A stretch of 64,000 bases of DNA, from contig NZ_JACOOJ010000021.1 in NCBI RefSeq assembly GCF_014287585.1, positions 1-64,000 of the forward strand, given 5' to 3'. Within the stretch, counting starts at the first letter, position 1; every line of letters starts with the position of its first letter. Shown here one piece after another: positions 45,195-54,795 of this stretch. The notes beneath the pieces are model-generated. The model saw only the letters and a program-made list of their open reading frames with translations, did not search any database and had not been told where the DNA came from. This DNA comes from Parabacteroides hominis (GTDB taxonomy: Bacteria; Bacteroidota; Bacteroidia; Bacteroidales; Tannerellaceae). Made by a program: the position numbers and the translations under genes.

Positions 45195-47879
45195 ATGAGC
45201 AATTCCATACATTTAATCAGTCTCTTACTTCTAACTTCCGGTCTATCCATACAAGCCCAGGAAAAGAGAGCCATGACATTCGACGAGATGGTCGGATGGG
45301 AACGCATATCCGAACAACGTATTTCCGATGACGGCAAATGGGTATTCTGTAAAATGGAACCCTGGCGGGGAGATGCTACCATTCAGTTATACAACGGCAA
45401 AGGAGAAGAGAAAGAGACTTTCAAGCCAGCTTCGAAAGCACAATTCAGCGCTTCATCCGAATATCTGTTGGTAACAAAAGTTCCTTCCTTGGAAAAAGTA
45501 GAAGCCGAGAAGCTAAAGAAAACAGACAAGGATCAAATGCCGATGAACAGCCTCGTCATTTCCTGCCTGTCCGGAGGGATGGAAACAATCGATTCGCTCA
45601 AATCATATAAACTATCGGAAACAGCCGACTGGCTGGCTTACCAGCGCGGGAGCAAGAAAGATTCCACGCTTTATATCCGGTCGCTCGACGGAATGCTGAA
45701 AGACTCGTTCCCGGCAGTCAGCGATTTCGGATTTGCCAAAAAAGGAAATGTGTTATATGCCGTATCCGACTCTGTCCTTTATACCTACATTCCCCGGAAA
45801 GGGAATAACCGGATCTCTGATAAAAAGGGCGTATTCAAGAAGATCGCATTCAACGAAAACGGCAGCAAGCTCGCCTACCTGTTTTGTGCCGATAAAGATT
45901 CGGCTACAACCCGGAGCAGCCTGTATCTGGCAGAAAACAATACTCCCGGCAAGCTGATTGCCGAACGGGGAGATAAGGCATTTCCCTCCGCGTGGATAAT
46001 CAGTGAAAACGCAGCCTTATATTTCTCTGAAAACGCAAACCGCCTTTTCTTCGGTACAGCCCCGGAACCCAAACAGAAAGACACGACTCTGCTTGCAGAG
46101 AACCGTCCGGATGTACAAGTGTGGAGCTGGGATGAAAAGGTGCAATACACGCAACAGTCCTTCAACAAAGCAAACGATTTGAAGCGATCTTATACAGCAG
46201 TCTACGACATCGTTTCCCGCCGCATTCTCCAATTGGCGACAGAAGAACTCCCGACTTTGCAGACAGCCGACGAAGGAAACGCCACATGGGCGCTTCTCTC
46301 CACCACAACCCCATACGGCACACAAAGCATGTGGACCGCACGCCAGTTCCATGATATCTACACGGTCAACCTGGAAACCGGAGAATGCCGGCAGATCAGG
46401 GAGAAGAGTCCTTCCTACATGCGTTTCTCCCCGAAAGGGAAATACACATACTGGTATCAGGAGCAAGACAGCTCTTGGTACACCCGTTCGATGGCTGACG
46501 GCAAAGAGTACCGCCTGACTACACCGGAGACATTCATTGCCTGGGACGAAGACAATGACGTCCCCGACTATCCTTCCCCATACGGAATCGCAGGTTGGAC
46601 GGATGACGATCAATCTATCCTGATCAAGGACCGCTACGATATCTGGAAGTTCGACCCGACTGCGGCCGTTTCACCGGTCAACCTGACCGTCAACGGACGA
46701 AAAGAACAGATCACCTACTCGCTGATCCAACTGGACCGGGAGAAAAGATCCTACAATACAGGCGATGCACAATATCTCACCGGATTCAACGAAAGAACCA
46801 AAGGTTCCGGCTATTATACGACCCGCCTCAACAAGGCGGCAGTTCCGAAAGTTTTGCTTGCAGGCAATTTCAAACTGGCGGCCCTGGCCAAAGCGAAGGA
46901 TGCCGATGCCGTTATCTACACGCAGGAAACATACGAGCAATATCCGGATGTCCAATTATCCAATCTCGGTTTCAAGAAGTCCATCCGCTTGACAGACGGC
47001 ATCCGCCAGCAGGATTCCATCATCTGGGGGACAGCCGAACTGACTTCCTGGATTTCCCTGGATGGCCGGCCTCTGGAAGGTGTCATCTACAAACCGGCTG
47101 ATTTCGACCCGAACAAGAAATATCCGGTAATCGTGAATTTCTACGAGCGTAATGCCAATACGCTGTACAGCTACCACATGCCCAGCCCTGGGCGTTCAAC
47201 GATCGACTATCCGTTCTACCTCAGCCACGGCTTTATCATCTTCAACCCCGATGTACGTTTTACGGACGGCTATCCGGGTGAAAGTTCCTACAATTGCGTG
47301 ATGCCGGGCATCACCTCGCTGATCGCCAAAGGCTATGTAAATGAAAAAGCAATCGGTGCGCAGGGACATAGTTGGGGAGGCTATCAGGTCGCCTACCTGG
47401 CTACCCGCACCCGTCTCTTTGCCGCGATCGAATCGGGAGCTCCAGTAGTCAATATGCTGAGTGCTTATGGCGGAATCCGTTGGGGCTCCGGCTTAAATCG
47501 TTCTATGCAATACGAACATGGTCAGAGCCGCATCGGGGGGAACATCTGGGAAATGCCGTTGCAATACATTGAAAATTCCCCTTTGTTCAATATGGATAAG
47601 GTGACGACACCGATCCTGATCATGCACAACGATGCAGACGGGCACGTGCCCTGGTATCAGGGAATCGAATACTTCATAGCCCTCAAACGCCTCCAAAAGC
47701 CGGCCTGGCTGCTCAACTATACAGGTGAACCCCACTGGCCGACGCGTTTGGCAAACCGTCTCGATTTCCAGAAACGCATGTTCCAGTTCTTCCACCATTA
47801 CCTGCAAGGCGCCCCCATGCCTAAATGGATGAGCGATGGTGTCCCGGCCGTAGACCGGGATTTCGAGTTGGGATATTGA
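45195..47879 (+). CDS. S9-family prolyl oligopeptidase-like peptidase
   Basis: An 894-residue secreted peptidase, long for the family. It has a signal peptide (about 1-22, ending IQAQ), a large beta-propeller (about 40-620) and an alpha/beta-hydrolase domain with catalytic Ser726 in GAQGHSWGGYQ, the acid in MHNDADGHVPW and the histidine in TGEPHWPT. It starts the domain with TSWISLDGRPLEGVIYKPAD. It probably cleaves short peptides in the periplasm. It is the second S9 enzyme in the window and differs from the DPP IV-like one in propeller length and motif. It appears to be transcribed alone. Confidence 0.9.
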   Translation: MSNSIHLISLLLLTSGLSIQAQEKRAMTFDEMVGWERISEQRISDDGKWVFCKMEPWRGDATIQLYNGKGEEKETFKPASKAQFSASSEYLLVTKVPSLEKVEAEKLKKTDKDQMPMNSLVISCLSGGMETIDSLKSYKLSETADWLAYQRGSKKDSTLYIRSLDGMLKDSFPAVSDFGFAKKGNVLYAVSDSVLYTYIPRKGNNRISDKKGVFKKIAFNENGSKLAYLFCADKDSATTRSSLYLAENNTPGKLIAERGDKAFPSAWIISENAALYFSENANRLFFGTAPEPKQKDTTLLAENRPDVQVWSWDEKVQYTQQSFNKANDLKRSYTAVYDIVSRRILQLATEELPTLQTADEGNATWALLSTTTPYGTQSMWTARQFHDIYTVNLETGECRQIREKSPSYMRFSPKGKYTYWYQEQDSSWYTRSMADGKEYRLTTPETFIAWDEDNDVPDYPSPYGIAGWTDDDQSILIKDRYDIWKFDPTAAVSPVNLTVNGRKEQITYSLIQLDREKRSYNTGDAQYLTGFNERTKGSGYYTTRLNKAAVPKVLLAGNFKLAALAKAKDADAVIYTQETYEQYPDVQLSNLGFKKSIRLTDGIRQQDSIIWGTAELTSWISLDGRPLEGVIYKPADFDPNKKYPVIVNFYERNANTLYSYHMPSPGRSTIDYPFYLSHGFIIFNPDVRFTDGYPGESSYNCVMPGITSLIAKGYVNEKAIGAQGHSWGGYQVAYLATRTRLFAAIESGAPVVNMLSAYGGIRWGSGLNRSMQYEHGQSRIGGNIWEMPLQYIENSPLFNMDKVTTPILIMHNDADGHVPWYQGIEYFIALKRLQKPAWLLNYTGEPHWPTRLANRLDFQKRMFQFFHHYLQGAPMPKWMSDGVPAVDRDFELGY

Positions 47880-47924
47880 TATCTCTTTTATATTTATTAT
47901 CAATATATTATGGATAAATATTCA

Positions 47925-47932
47925 TATCTTTG
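47925..47932 (+). promoter_or_regulatory. -7 element of the toxin-antitoxin pair
   Basis: TATCTTTG matches TAnnTTTG exactly and lies 22 bases before the antitoxin start codon, after an A+T-rich stretch. Transcription would begin near 47938. Confidence 0.5.
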
Positions 47933-47954
47933 TATATTAATTGGAATGTAAACA

Positions 47955-48167
47955 ATGAAAATAACAGGTAACACATTAAGTTTATATGTTGATATTCCTA
48001 TATCAGAAATATCCATATTCAAATATCTTGCCCATAAAATAGGATGGAAAGTTCATGTTGCTAAAGAAAATGAAGAGACATTAAGTCAGGAAGAAGAAAA
48101 AAAACTATTTTTCGAAAACTCCAAACGTTCTATGGCGAAGTGCATGGATAAATATTTATCAGAATGA
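47955..48167 (+). CDS. Probable antitoxin of a type II pair
   Basis: A 70-residue protein. The first half has alternating hydrophobic residues (LSLYVDIPISEISIFKYLAH), the second half is charged and helical and ends in CMDKYLSE. Its stop overlaps the start of the next gene as ATGA at 48164-48167, the usual coupling of antitoxin and toxin genes. The next gene resembles a MazF/PemK-type toxin. I do not recognise the antitoxin family, and its function rests on context. It has its own promoter and lower G+C than the flanking peptidase and kinase. Confidence 0.65.
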   Translation: MKITGNTLSLYVDIPISEISIFKYLAHKIGWKVHVAKENEETLSQEEEKKLFFENSKRSMAKCMDKYLSE

Positions 48168-48497
48168 AAATACACCAACAAGATATTATCGAAGTTAATT
48201 ATTTGTTTCCTGACGGAACAACAAAACCACATATGGCTATTGTGGTATCCAATGATGAACTATCAAGAGATAGAAGGATTCTTTTATTTGGCAATGATTT
48301 CATCTAAGAACTATAATCCACAATATACTTATCCATTGAATAATGAAATGTTAAGCAAGCCTTTATCGAGGCAAAGCTATGTCATTTGTCAACTAATAGG
48401 TGGATATACAGAACGCGATGTAGTCAAGATATGTAGCCGAATCAAGAATGACTTTTTCGTCGAAATTGTCGAGAAGATAAAACAAACGATCTTTTAA
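48164..48497 (+). pseudogene. Frameshifted MazF/PemK-like toxin
   Basis: The first frame, from the ATG overlapping the antitoxin stop, gives MKIHQQDIIEVNYLFPDG, then KPHMAIVVSNDELSRD, and stops at 48299-48301. The next frame is open from 48240 and continues as EGFFYLAMISSKNYNPQYTY through to a stop at 48495-48497. Joined at about 48266-48275 the two give a single protein of about 110 residues that reads like a PemK/MazF-type ribonuclease, with the conserved start, the KPH-VVVSND strand and a later SYVICQL strand. One base too many (or two too few) breaks it. I see no slippery site for programmed frameshifting, so it is either inactivated or a sequence error. Confidence 0.65.
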
Positions 48498-49495
48498 AAC
48501 TCCATCTTAAACGTCGTCCGGACATTCGGGATGGACGAGACGGAAAGTTGGCCGCCATGCAATTGCATGATACGTTGGGAAATGGGCAGGCCGATGCCAC
48601 TTCCGCCGGATTTGGTGGAATAGAAAGGAGTAAAGATAGCAGACAACCGTTCGGGAGGAATCCCCGGGCCGTTGTCTGTTATCGTTATAAGAAGACGCCC
48701 GGTTGCCCCGGCGCATGCATCGACCTTGACAATTCCATCCTTTTGCCCCTCTACCGCCTGCAATGCGTTCCGGATCAAATTGATCAATGCAAGAGTAACC
48801 AGATTTGCATCGCCATATACTTGAAGTTCCTTACCTGTCGATTTATCAGCCTTATCACCGGAGTAAACAATCCGTTCACTTCCCGGTTCGGCCTGTAGCA
48901 ACCGTTCCAGTTTAGTAAATAATGCCTGTACGGGAATTGTTTTATATTCCGGTTCCGGCAAATGTGTCAAACGATGATACGAATCGAGAAAAGCAGTCAA
49001 ATTCTTTGCCTGGCTTTTGATAACTTCAAGCCCTTCGCGTTGCTGGGATATGGGAATATGGTCCAGATGTTTTAACAAATCAGCCGAAAGAGAAGCAATC
49101 GGGGTGATAGAGTTGCGAATCTCATGCGTCATCACCCGGAGAATACTTTCATAATAAAGGCTTTTCTCCTCAACCTCAATATGTTTTTCACCCAATTGCC
49201 GAAGGATATGATTCATATCGGCGTATAAAGCATTCATAAAGGGATCGTCCGGATTAGCAGGGAAATATTGCGTCGTATCCTCATTCCGCATCGCCTCGAA
49301 GAAGACAGACACTTTATAATTAAAGTGGCTTACCAACCGGATTATGAACAGAGTTATCAACAGGATAAACAACAGGCATACAAAGGATAAGGTAAATGAC
49401 AACTGTGTTATTAACAACCAGGAGCCAATCAGGGATAAAAGCACGATCAATACTACGCTCCCTACAATCTTAGCATATAACCTCCGACTGTACAT
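48494..49495 (-). CDS. Sensor histidine kinase (NtrY-like)
   Basis: A membrane kinase of 333 residues from the ATG at 49495 (338 from 49510). Two hydrophobic helices lie close together near the N terminus (about 7-50) with almost no periplasmic loop, so it probably senses from within the membrane or cytoplasm. A HAMP-like linker leads to HisKA with VMTHEIRNSITPIASLS and an ATPase domain with NLIRNALQA, DNGPGIPPE and GSGIGLPIS. This type in Bacteroidota is normally encoded next to an NtrC-like response regulator. Here the only regulator, at 56124-56732 on the same strand, is 6.6 kb away with five opposing genes between. Its stop overlaps that of the toxin remnant by four bases. Confidence 0.87.
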   Translation of the reverse strand: MYSRRLYAKIVGSVVLIVLLSLIGSWLLITQLSFTLSFVCLLFILLITLFIIRLVSHFNYKVSVFFEAMRNEDTTQYFPANPDDPFMNALYADMNHILRQLGEKHIEVEEKSLYYESILRVMTHEIRNSITPIASLSADLLKHLDHIPISQQREGLEVIKSQAKNLTAFLDSYHRLTHLPEPEYKTIPVQALFTKLERLLQAEPGSERIVYSGDKADKSTGKELQVYGDANLVTLALINLIRNALQAVEGQKDGIVKVDACAGATGRLLITITDNGPGIPPERLSAIFTPFYSTKSGGSGIGLPISQRIMQLHGGQLSVSSIPNVRTTFKMEF

Positions 49496-49607
49496 GACAC
49501 AAAGGTACATTAATTACGGTAAACCCGCAAAAAGGCAGAGAGAATACGAATTGCACGTTTATTTACGAATAAATAGTAATAAACTTGCTTTTAAGAAATT
49601 AAATTGC

Positions 49608-49640
49608 TTTATTTGTATCAAACTATCTAATACAAATAAA
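49608..49640 (+). repeat. Perfect 11-bp inverted repeat before the lipoprotein genes
   Basis: TTTATTTGTAT (49608-49618) and ATACAAATAAA (49630-49640) are perfect reverse complements with an 11-base spacer. They lie 25 bases before the first lipoprotein gene, in the divergent spacer with the kinase gene, and could be an operator or a leader stem. Confidence 0.5.
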
Positions 49641-49664
49641 ATACAAACAATTAATCCGAAGATT

Positions 49665-50885
49665 ATGAACAAGACAACGAGACTTTTAGGAGGTTTGCTT
49701 TTTACTATAATAGCGACATCCTGCGGAACGGGAGACAAAAATCAATCCGCACAAACAAACGATCCTTTGGACAACAGCCCGGTTGTCGGCCGATATGTAC
49801 AGGCAGGAACTGACAAAGTTATGTCGTGCGACCAGGAACTACTGGCCGATACCGTACGCATACCTCTCAGTTTCTTCACGGAAGAATTGGAAATCGTGAA
49901 ACTGGATAACCGGGATGAGGCATTGGTCGGACAAACCGGGGTGACGATTTCAGATAATTACATCTTGGTACATGGGCGCCAGCCAAACCCATTCAAACTA
50001 TTCGACCGCAAGGGGAATTTCCTGACCAACATCGGTGCGATCGGACAAGGCCCCGGCGAATACCAAATGGTGTATGATGCCAAATTGGACGAGGCAAACA
50101 ACCGCATCTATATCCTGCCTTGGAATGCATCGCAACTTTTAGTGTACGACTTGCAAGGAAACGTCTTAGACCCGATTCCTCTTTGCTTGCGTTGTCCGAA
50201 AGCAAAATTCGATGTCGATCTTACCGGAGGCAAGGTTTCGATAGTCCTGTTACCATTCAAAGGCTATGCGGCCGTTGCCTGGACACAGGATTTGAAAGGG
50301 AACAGGCTCGGCTACATAGAACCGGGACATTTGGAAGCGCCTCAGGACTTCAGTAATGAAGTGATATCAGGATTCAATATCCCCGGCGCGTTCGATGTCA
50401 ATATTTTATGTATAATGCCGACCCGCGTCGATTCGCTCTACCGATATGACGGAGACAATAGCCGTTTGATCCCGACATTCACACTCAACTTTGCCAATAC
50501 GGATAAAATCCCCTGGCACGGATACGGAGAATGGCCGCACCATTTCATTGGAGATTTTTCTGAACCGCCGGTTGAAGTCGCTCCCGGATCATGGACCAAC
50601 GGAAAGACTTACCATTACATCGTGGACAAAAAAACAGGAAAAGGTTCTTTCTTTAAACTCTATAACGACTATTTCGGCAATTTGGAAATCGGCTATCCCA
50701 GTTATGCATTCTCCAATGGCTATTATATCCGGAATATCGAACCCGGCAACCTCATGACCGACATCGAGAACGCGTTGAAAAACCAGGATATCACCGACGA
50801 GATGCGTAAAAAGTTGGCCGACCTGCAAGCCTCTATCGATGAGAACGACAACAACTACGTCATGATCGCCAAATTAAAACCATAA
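49665..50885 (+). CDS. Six-bladed beta-propeller lipoprotein A
   Basis: A 406-residue lipoprotein (lipobox IIATSC, Cys20). The frame is open from 49344, but that part overlaps the kinase promoter region; the ATG at 49665 begins the signal peptide. The mature protein has the repeated pattern of the Bacteroidota 6-bladed propeller family: LFDRKGNFLTNIGAIGQGPG, EANNRIYILPW and LLVYDLQGNVL. It ends with NDNNYVMIAKLKP. It is a clear paralogue of the protein at 52220. Such proteins are often found beside peptide precursors, exporters or regulators; a ligand-sensing role is inference. The next gene starts 5 bases after the stop. Confidence 0.82.
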   Translation: MNKTTRLLGGLLFTIIATSCGTGDKNQSAQTNDPLDNSPVVGRYVQAGTDKVMSCDQELLADTVRIPLSFFTEELEIVKLDNRDEALVGQTGVTISDNYILVHGRQPNPFKLFDRKGNFLTNIGAIGQGPGEYQMVYDAKLDEANNRIYILPWNASQLLVYDLQGNVLDPIPLCLRCPKAKFDVDLTGGKVSIVLLPFKGYAAVAWTQDLKGNRLGYIEPGHLEAPQDFSNEVISGFNIPGAFDVNILCIMPTRVDSLYRYDGDNSRLIPTFTLNFANTDKIPWHGYGEWPHHFIGDFSEPPVEVAPGSWTNGKTYHYIVDKKTGKGSFFKLYNDYFGNLEIGYPSYAFSNGYYIRNIEPGNLMTDIENALKNQDITDEMRKKLADLQASIDENDNNYVMIAKLKP

Positions 50886-50890
50886 GCGAC

Positions 50891-52201
50891 ATGAACAAAC
50901 AGATACTTCTCATCCTGTTGCCGGCACTCCTGTCGGCAACAGGATGCAAACAACAAAAGGCGTCCGAAGCAGAAGGGACGATCGCCGAGGCCGAGGCCCA
51001 CCAACCGCTTCCGCCGAAATACACGGCACGTTATGACAAGTCCGTCATGCCCGCCCGCATCGACATTGAAAGGGCGGTTGCAGACTCCGTCCCGGTAAAC
51101 CTGAGCAAAGTGGCCTCATCCATCGAGTATTTCATGGTCGGGGACGACAAATACCCGATCACGGACGTGGTTGCGACAAACGAAGGATTCATCGCCCTGA
51201 ACCAACCCAAGCTATACCTCTACCGTAAAGGGATGAAGCGGAAACGGGTAGGGTTGAAAACGACTTATGGCAATTGGATGAGTGCGGCGGAGTCCAAAAT
51301 AAGCTTTGACAAAACGACTACGCGCCTATATGCCCAACTGAAACGGATCAATCCCGAAACCGGTTACGGAGAACCGTATATTGTTGAACTTCCTCCGCTG
51401 GACACGGTTCTGACACGGGTTTATTATCTTTATCCGGATTCATTGCCTATTTCCAGTCGCCACTATCTATTGCAGAAAACATCCTTTATTCGTTATTTGT
51501 CATCCGACCAATATGCAACCCAGCATGAAAACAAAGACGGGATCGACGATGGTATCACAACTTTTAATCTTAAAGGAGATACAATCTGTACTTTTATCGC
51601 CGGGATAGACCCGACTACCAAGAGAGGCGATTATTTATACCAACCTCCCTTCTTCGACAAGATATACCGGCATGGCGATCAGATCACCTTCCGCCTGTCT
51701 TTTTGCGATACCATCTACCGGATCCGGGACGAGCAGACCTATTATCCGGCATACGTGACCGATTTCGGAAAACTACGCCTGACCGCAATCGAAAACATTC
51801 AAGGGAAAGACCTGAAGAACAAGGCCTGGATGACCGCACTCGAAGAAAACGCGAAAGCCCTTTTTATCCGAACATATAAAGAAGGCAAAAGCTCGGAGAG
51901 CGGCTGGCTGGATGCTGGACGCGAGCCGGACATGCCACCGGAAGAACGCCAAATCGTCTATCTGAAATCCGCCAAAAAGACTTTCGCTTTGCCCGTTAAA
52001 GCCCAAGGGCTGACAAATGACCTGGACGGCGGACTCCCTTTCTGGCCGGACGGACAGACGGACGGTTATCTCTATATGATCCGCCCCGCCAAAGAGCTGA
52101 AAGCGAAAATCAAACTGACGGGATCGCCCAAGCAGAAAGAATTGAAAGCATTTTTAGATGGCGTGGATGAGAAGCAGAATGTGATGATCGTAGTCAAATA
52201 A
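50891..52201 (+). CDS. Lipoprotein B, propeller-associated family
   Basis: A 436-residue lipoprotein (lipobox LSATGC, Cys19). It is rich in beta strands and may be a propeller too (possibly the family with DUF4934), with the conserved C-terminal part NDLDGGLPFWPDGQTDGYLY and the ending MIVVK. It is a paralogue of the protein at 54796. The gene follows lipoprotein A by 5 bases and precedes its paralogue by 18 bases, so all are likely made together. No catalytic motif is seen. Confidence 0.78.
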   Translation: MNKQILLILLPALLSATGCKQQKASEAEGTIAEAEAHQPLPPKYTARYDKSVMPARIDIERAVADSVPVNLSKVASSIEYFMVGDDKYPITDVVATNEGFIALNQPKLYLYRKGMKRKRVGLKTTYGNWMSAAESKISFDKTTTRLYAQLKRINPETGYGEPYIVELPPLDTVLTRVYYLYPDSLPISSRHYLLQKTSFIRYLSSDQYATQHENKDGIDDGITTFNLKGDTICTFIAGIDPTTKRGDYLYQPPFFDKIYRHGDQITFRLSFCDTIYRIRDEQTYYPAYVTDFGKLRLTAIENIQGKDLKNKAWMTALEENAKALFIRTYKEGKSSESGWLDAGREPDMPPEERQIVYLKSAKKTFALPVKAQGLTNDLDGGLPFWPDGQTDGYLYMIRPAKELKAKIKLTGSPKQKELKAFLDGVDEKQNVMIVVK

Positions 52202-52219
52202 AAAAAGCAATAAAGAAAT

Positions 52220-53431
52220 ATGAATAAGATTCTTGCCCTGATAAACGGCGTGTGTTGCTCGATCTGGATCGGTTGTAACGGCGTAAGCACCAAGACGTTG
52301 AACGAATGCCCGGTCGTGATTCAAACGGAAACCCTTGCCGGACATCCGTTAACGGTGTGCGACCAGAAACAACTAAACGATACCCTGCAAATACCGCTCA
52401 GCCTGTTAGCTGAAAATTTGGAGATCATCCGTTTCGACAACCGGGACGAAGCGCTGATGGGAGAACAAATGGTTATCGTTTCGGACAATTACCTACTGGT
52501 GTGGAACCAGGAGCATCCGGTCAGGCTATTCGACCGGAAAGGGAATTTTCTGGCAAACATCGGGGCAAACGGACAAGGGCCGGGTGAATATCAAGCTCTT
52601 TACGATGCGCAAATCGACGAAGCCAACAACCGGATCTATATGCTCCCTTGGACGGTCGGGCAACTATTGGTCTATGACCTGCAAGGGAATGTGTTGCCAT
52701 CTATTCCGCTTTGCCTGAATATCCCGAAAGGCAAATTATGGATCAACGCAAAGGATTCTCTTATAGCCGTATTCGCCCTGCCTTTCCCCAATATACCAGC
52801 CGTCGCCTGGACACAAGATTTCAAAGGGGAAAGGAAAGATTATATCGAAGCGGGATCGCTCACGGCCTACGATTATAATGCGGAAGTATATGCCGGCTAC
52901 AACATAGACAATGTGTTCGATTGTCTGCTTATTTGCCACCTGCCGCCACGCAAGGATACGCTCTATCATTATGATTACCTTCATAACCGATTGATACCGC
53001 ATTTCACGATGACCTTTACGAGTAATGATCCGATCCCGAATCATGCTTTCTTTGAGCTTCCCCACCACTTCTTGGGGACGACGGCCGAAAGCATACAGCT
53101 CTCCGCTACAATGTTCGGCACCACCAATACCAAGCAATTCATCATTGACAAGGCAACCGGGAAAGGCGCTTACATGCACTTAGTCAATGATTTCTTGGGG
53201 AACGAGGAATTGCCGTTGAGTAGTTTCGACGGCAATTTTCCTCCTTATCCCAACTTCCGCAACGGTTACTATATCTTGAACCAAGATCCGGGAAACCTGC
53301 GCGACAGGCTTGAAAAAAGCATGGCGACAGGCTCGCTTCTCCCCGAACAGAAAGAGAAAGCGACCCGATTATTAAACTCTATCGGCGAGAACGACAACAA
53401 CATTCTATTTTTAGCTAAGTTAAAACAATAA
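52220..53431 (+). CDS. Six-bladed beta-propeller lipoprotein A'
   Basis: A 403-residue lipoprotein (lipobox SIWIGC) and paralogue of the protein at 49665 over the full length: both share CDQ at the mature N terminus, IPLSxxxExLEI, DNRDEAL, LFDRKGNFLxNIGA, GQGPGEYQ and EANNRIY. It ends NDNNILFLAKLKQ. The duplication therefore included propeller genes with their signal sequences. It ends immediately before the ATG of the next gene with no spacer. Confidence 0.82.
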   Translation: MNKILALINGVCCSIWIGCNGVSTKTLNECPVVIQTETLAGHPLTVCDQKQLNDTLQIPLSLLAENLEIIRFDNRDEALMGEQMVIVSDNYLLVWNQEHPVRLFDRKGNFLANIGANGQGPGEYQALYDAQIDEANNRIYMLPWTVGQLLVYDLQGNVLPSIPLCLNIPKGKLWINAKDSLIAVFALPFPNIPAVAWTQDFKGERKDYIEAGSLTAYDYNAEVYAGYNIDNVFDCLLICHLPPRKDTLYHYDYLHNRLIPHFTMTFTSNDPIPNHAFFELPHHFLGTTAESIQLSATMFGTTNTKQFIIDKATGKGAYMHLVNDFLGNEELPLSSFDGNFPPYPNFRNGYYILNQDPGNLRDRLEKSMATGSLLPEQKEKATRLLNSIGENDNNILFLAKLKQ

Positions 53432-54763
53432 ATGCATAAACAGATGAAAACACTTCTTCCCCTCCTATTCCTTTTCCTGTTCACAACCTGCAATAGCAAA
53501 AGTTCTCCGGTTTCCGGAGAAGGCGACAATGGACAAATGCCTTGCATCGACCTGGCCGGGAACCTGAACAACACCGTTCCCTCCCTGCCCCTGAGCGAAG
53601 CGGTGGGAAAGGTGGATATTGTCCCGTTGGAAACGACAAGTAAGTCTTTTATCCGGAGGATCGAAGATATCAAAGTAACCGCCCATGATATTTTCGTTTT
53701 CGACATAAACGAAGGTGTATTCCGGTTTGACCGGCAAGGCAAGTTTCTGAACAAAGTCGGTAAAAAGGGAGAAGGGCCGGAAGAGATCCTTTCGATATGG
53801 CAAATGATGATTAAAGAAGCGGAACAGGAAGTTTATCTCTATTCCATAACCGATAAGTACTGCATCAAAGTCTATAATTTCGACGGTTCTTTCAATAGAG
53901 TTGCTCTTCAGGGTCGAATGGAAAATGTATTTTATGGGCCAAGCAATCAGATTTTCTCCTTTAAAAACCATTTCTTTCTTCAACAAACTCTTCCTGTCCT
54001 ACGTATCGAAAACAAGCCGGAAATATGGTCGTTTGCGTTGACCGATAGTTGTTTCAATATCCAAAAGAAATTCTATAATCCAAGCCTGGCCGGGAAAGAT
54101 GAAGAGATTATTGAAAATTGTGCTCCTTATTACGGTTGGAAGAAATACTGGTCGGAAGGCAGGACTGCCATAGACACCTATGACCAGCAACTTGTCATGA
54201 AATATGCGGGAGTAGACACCCTCTATCGATACAACGAAAGCAATCAGAATTTCGAACCGTACTACACGCTTCTTTCAGGCGAACAACCTCCTTTCGATAT
54301 GGCGCATGTATGGGTTAAAGATGCGGCATTCTTTAAATATCTATGGGTCTATGACTTCTATGACACCCAAAAGTATTTATATCTCCTTGCCGGCAAGTCC
54401 AATGTCGTCCACACGTTTCGATATGATAAGGAAAACGGGGAGGTTAGGGTTTCGAAAAAAGAAAGCACCATCATTGAAAGGCCTTTCCCCGGCTCCCCCA
54501 ACTTTGTCTTCCGCGAACTAAAGAAGCGGTTCGAGTTGCAGAACGACCTTTCCGGCGGAATCGTTTTCACGGTCGACTACAAATCACAAGGCAAGTATTG
54601 GATCGACGAATGTAATCCTTCCGATTTGCTGGAGCAGATCGACCCGGACGAACTGAAAACAGAAGAAGTAAAAGACAAACCGGCACGCGACAAGCTCGTC
54701 CAAGTGCTAAGCAAAGTTACGGAAGAGGATAATCCGGTTCTCTTCATTGCCACTCTGAAATAA
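53432..54763 (+). CDS. Six-bladed beta-propeller lipoprotein C
   Basis: A 443-residue lipoprotein (lipobox LFTTC). Start is either the ATG at 53432, directly after the previous stop, or the ATG at 53444. The mature part belongs to the 6-bladed propeller family (VPLETTSKSFIRRIEDIKV, FDRQGKFLNKVGKKGEGPEE) but is a different branch from A and A' and has no second copy in the window. It ends in EDNPVLFIATLK, the same kind of tail as A and A'. It is followed 32 bases later by the second B-type gene. Confidence 0.8.
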   Translation: MHKQMKTLLPLLFLFLFTTCNSKSSPVSGEGDNGQMPCIDLAGNLNNTVPSLPLSEAVGKVDIVPLETTSKSFIRRIEDIKVTAHDIFVFDINEGVFRFDRQGKFLNKVGKKGEGPEEILSIWQMMIKEAEQEVYLYSITDKYCIKVYNFDGSFNRVALQGRMENVFYGPSNQIFSFKNHFFLQQTLPVLRIENKPEIWSFALTDSCFNIQKKFYNPSLAGKDEEIIENCAPYYGWKKYWSEGRTAIDTYDQQLVMKYAGVDTLYRYNESNQNFEPYYTLLSGEQPPFDMAHVWVKDAAFFKYLWVYDFYDTQKYLYLLAGKSNVVHTFRYDKENGEVRVSKKESTIIERPFPGSPNFVFRELKKRFELQNDLSGGIVFTVDYKSQGKYWIDECNPSDLLEQIDPDELKTEEVKDKPARDKLVQVLSKVTEEDNPVLFIATLK

Positions 54764-54795
54764 ATCATTACATTCGCTACAAATACAGATTCAAG

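Noticed and set aside
49344..49664. N-terminal extension of the first propeller lipoprotein
   Set aside because: It overlaps the divergent kinase gene and would bury the signal peptide and lipobox in the middle of the protein.
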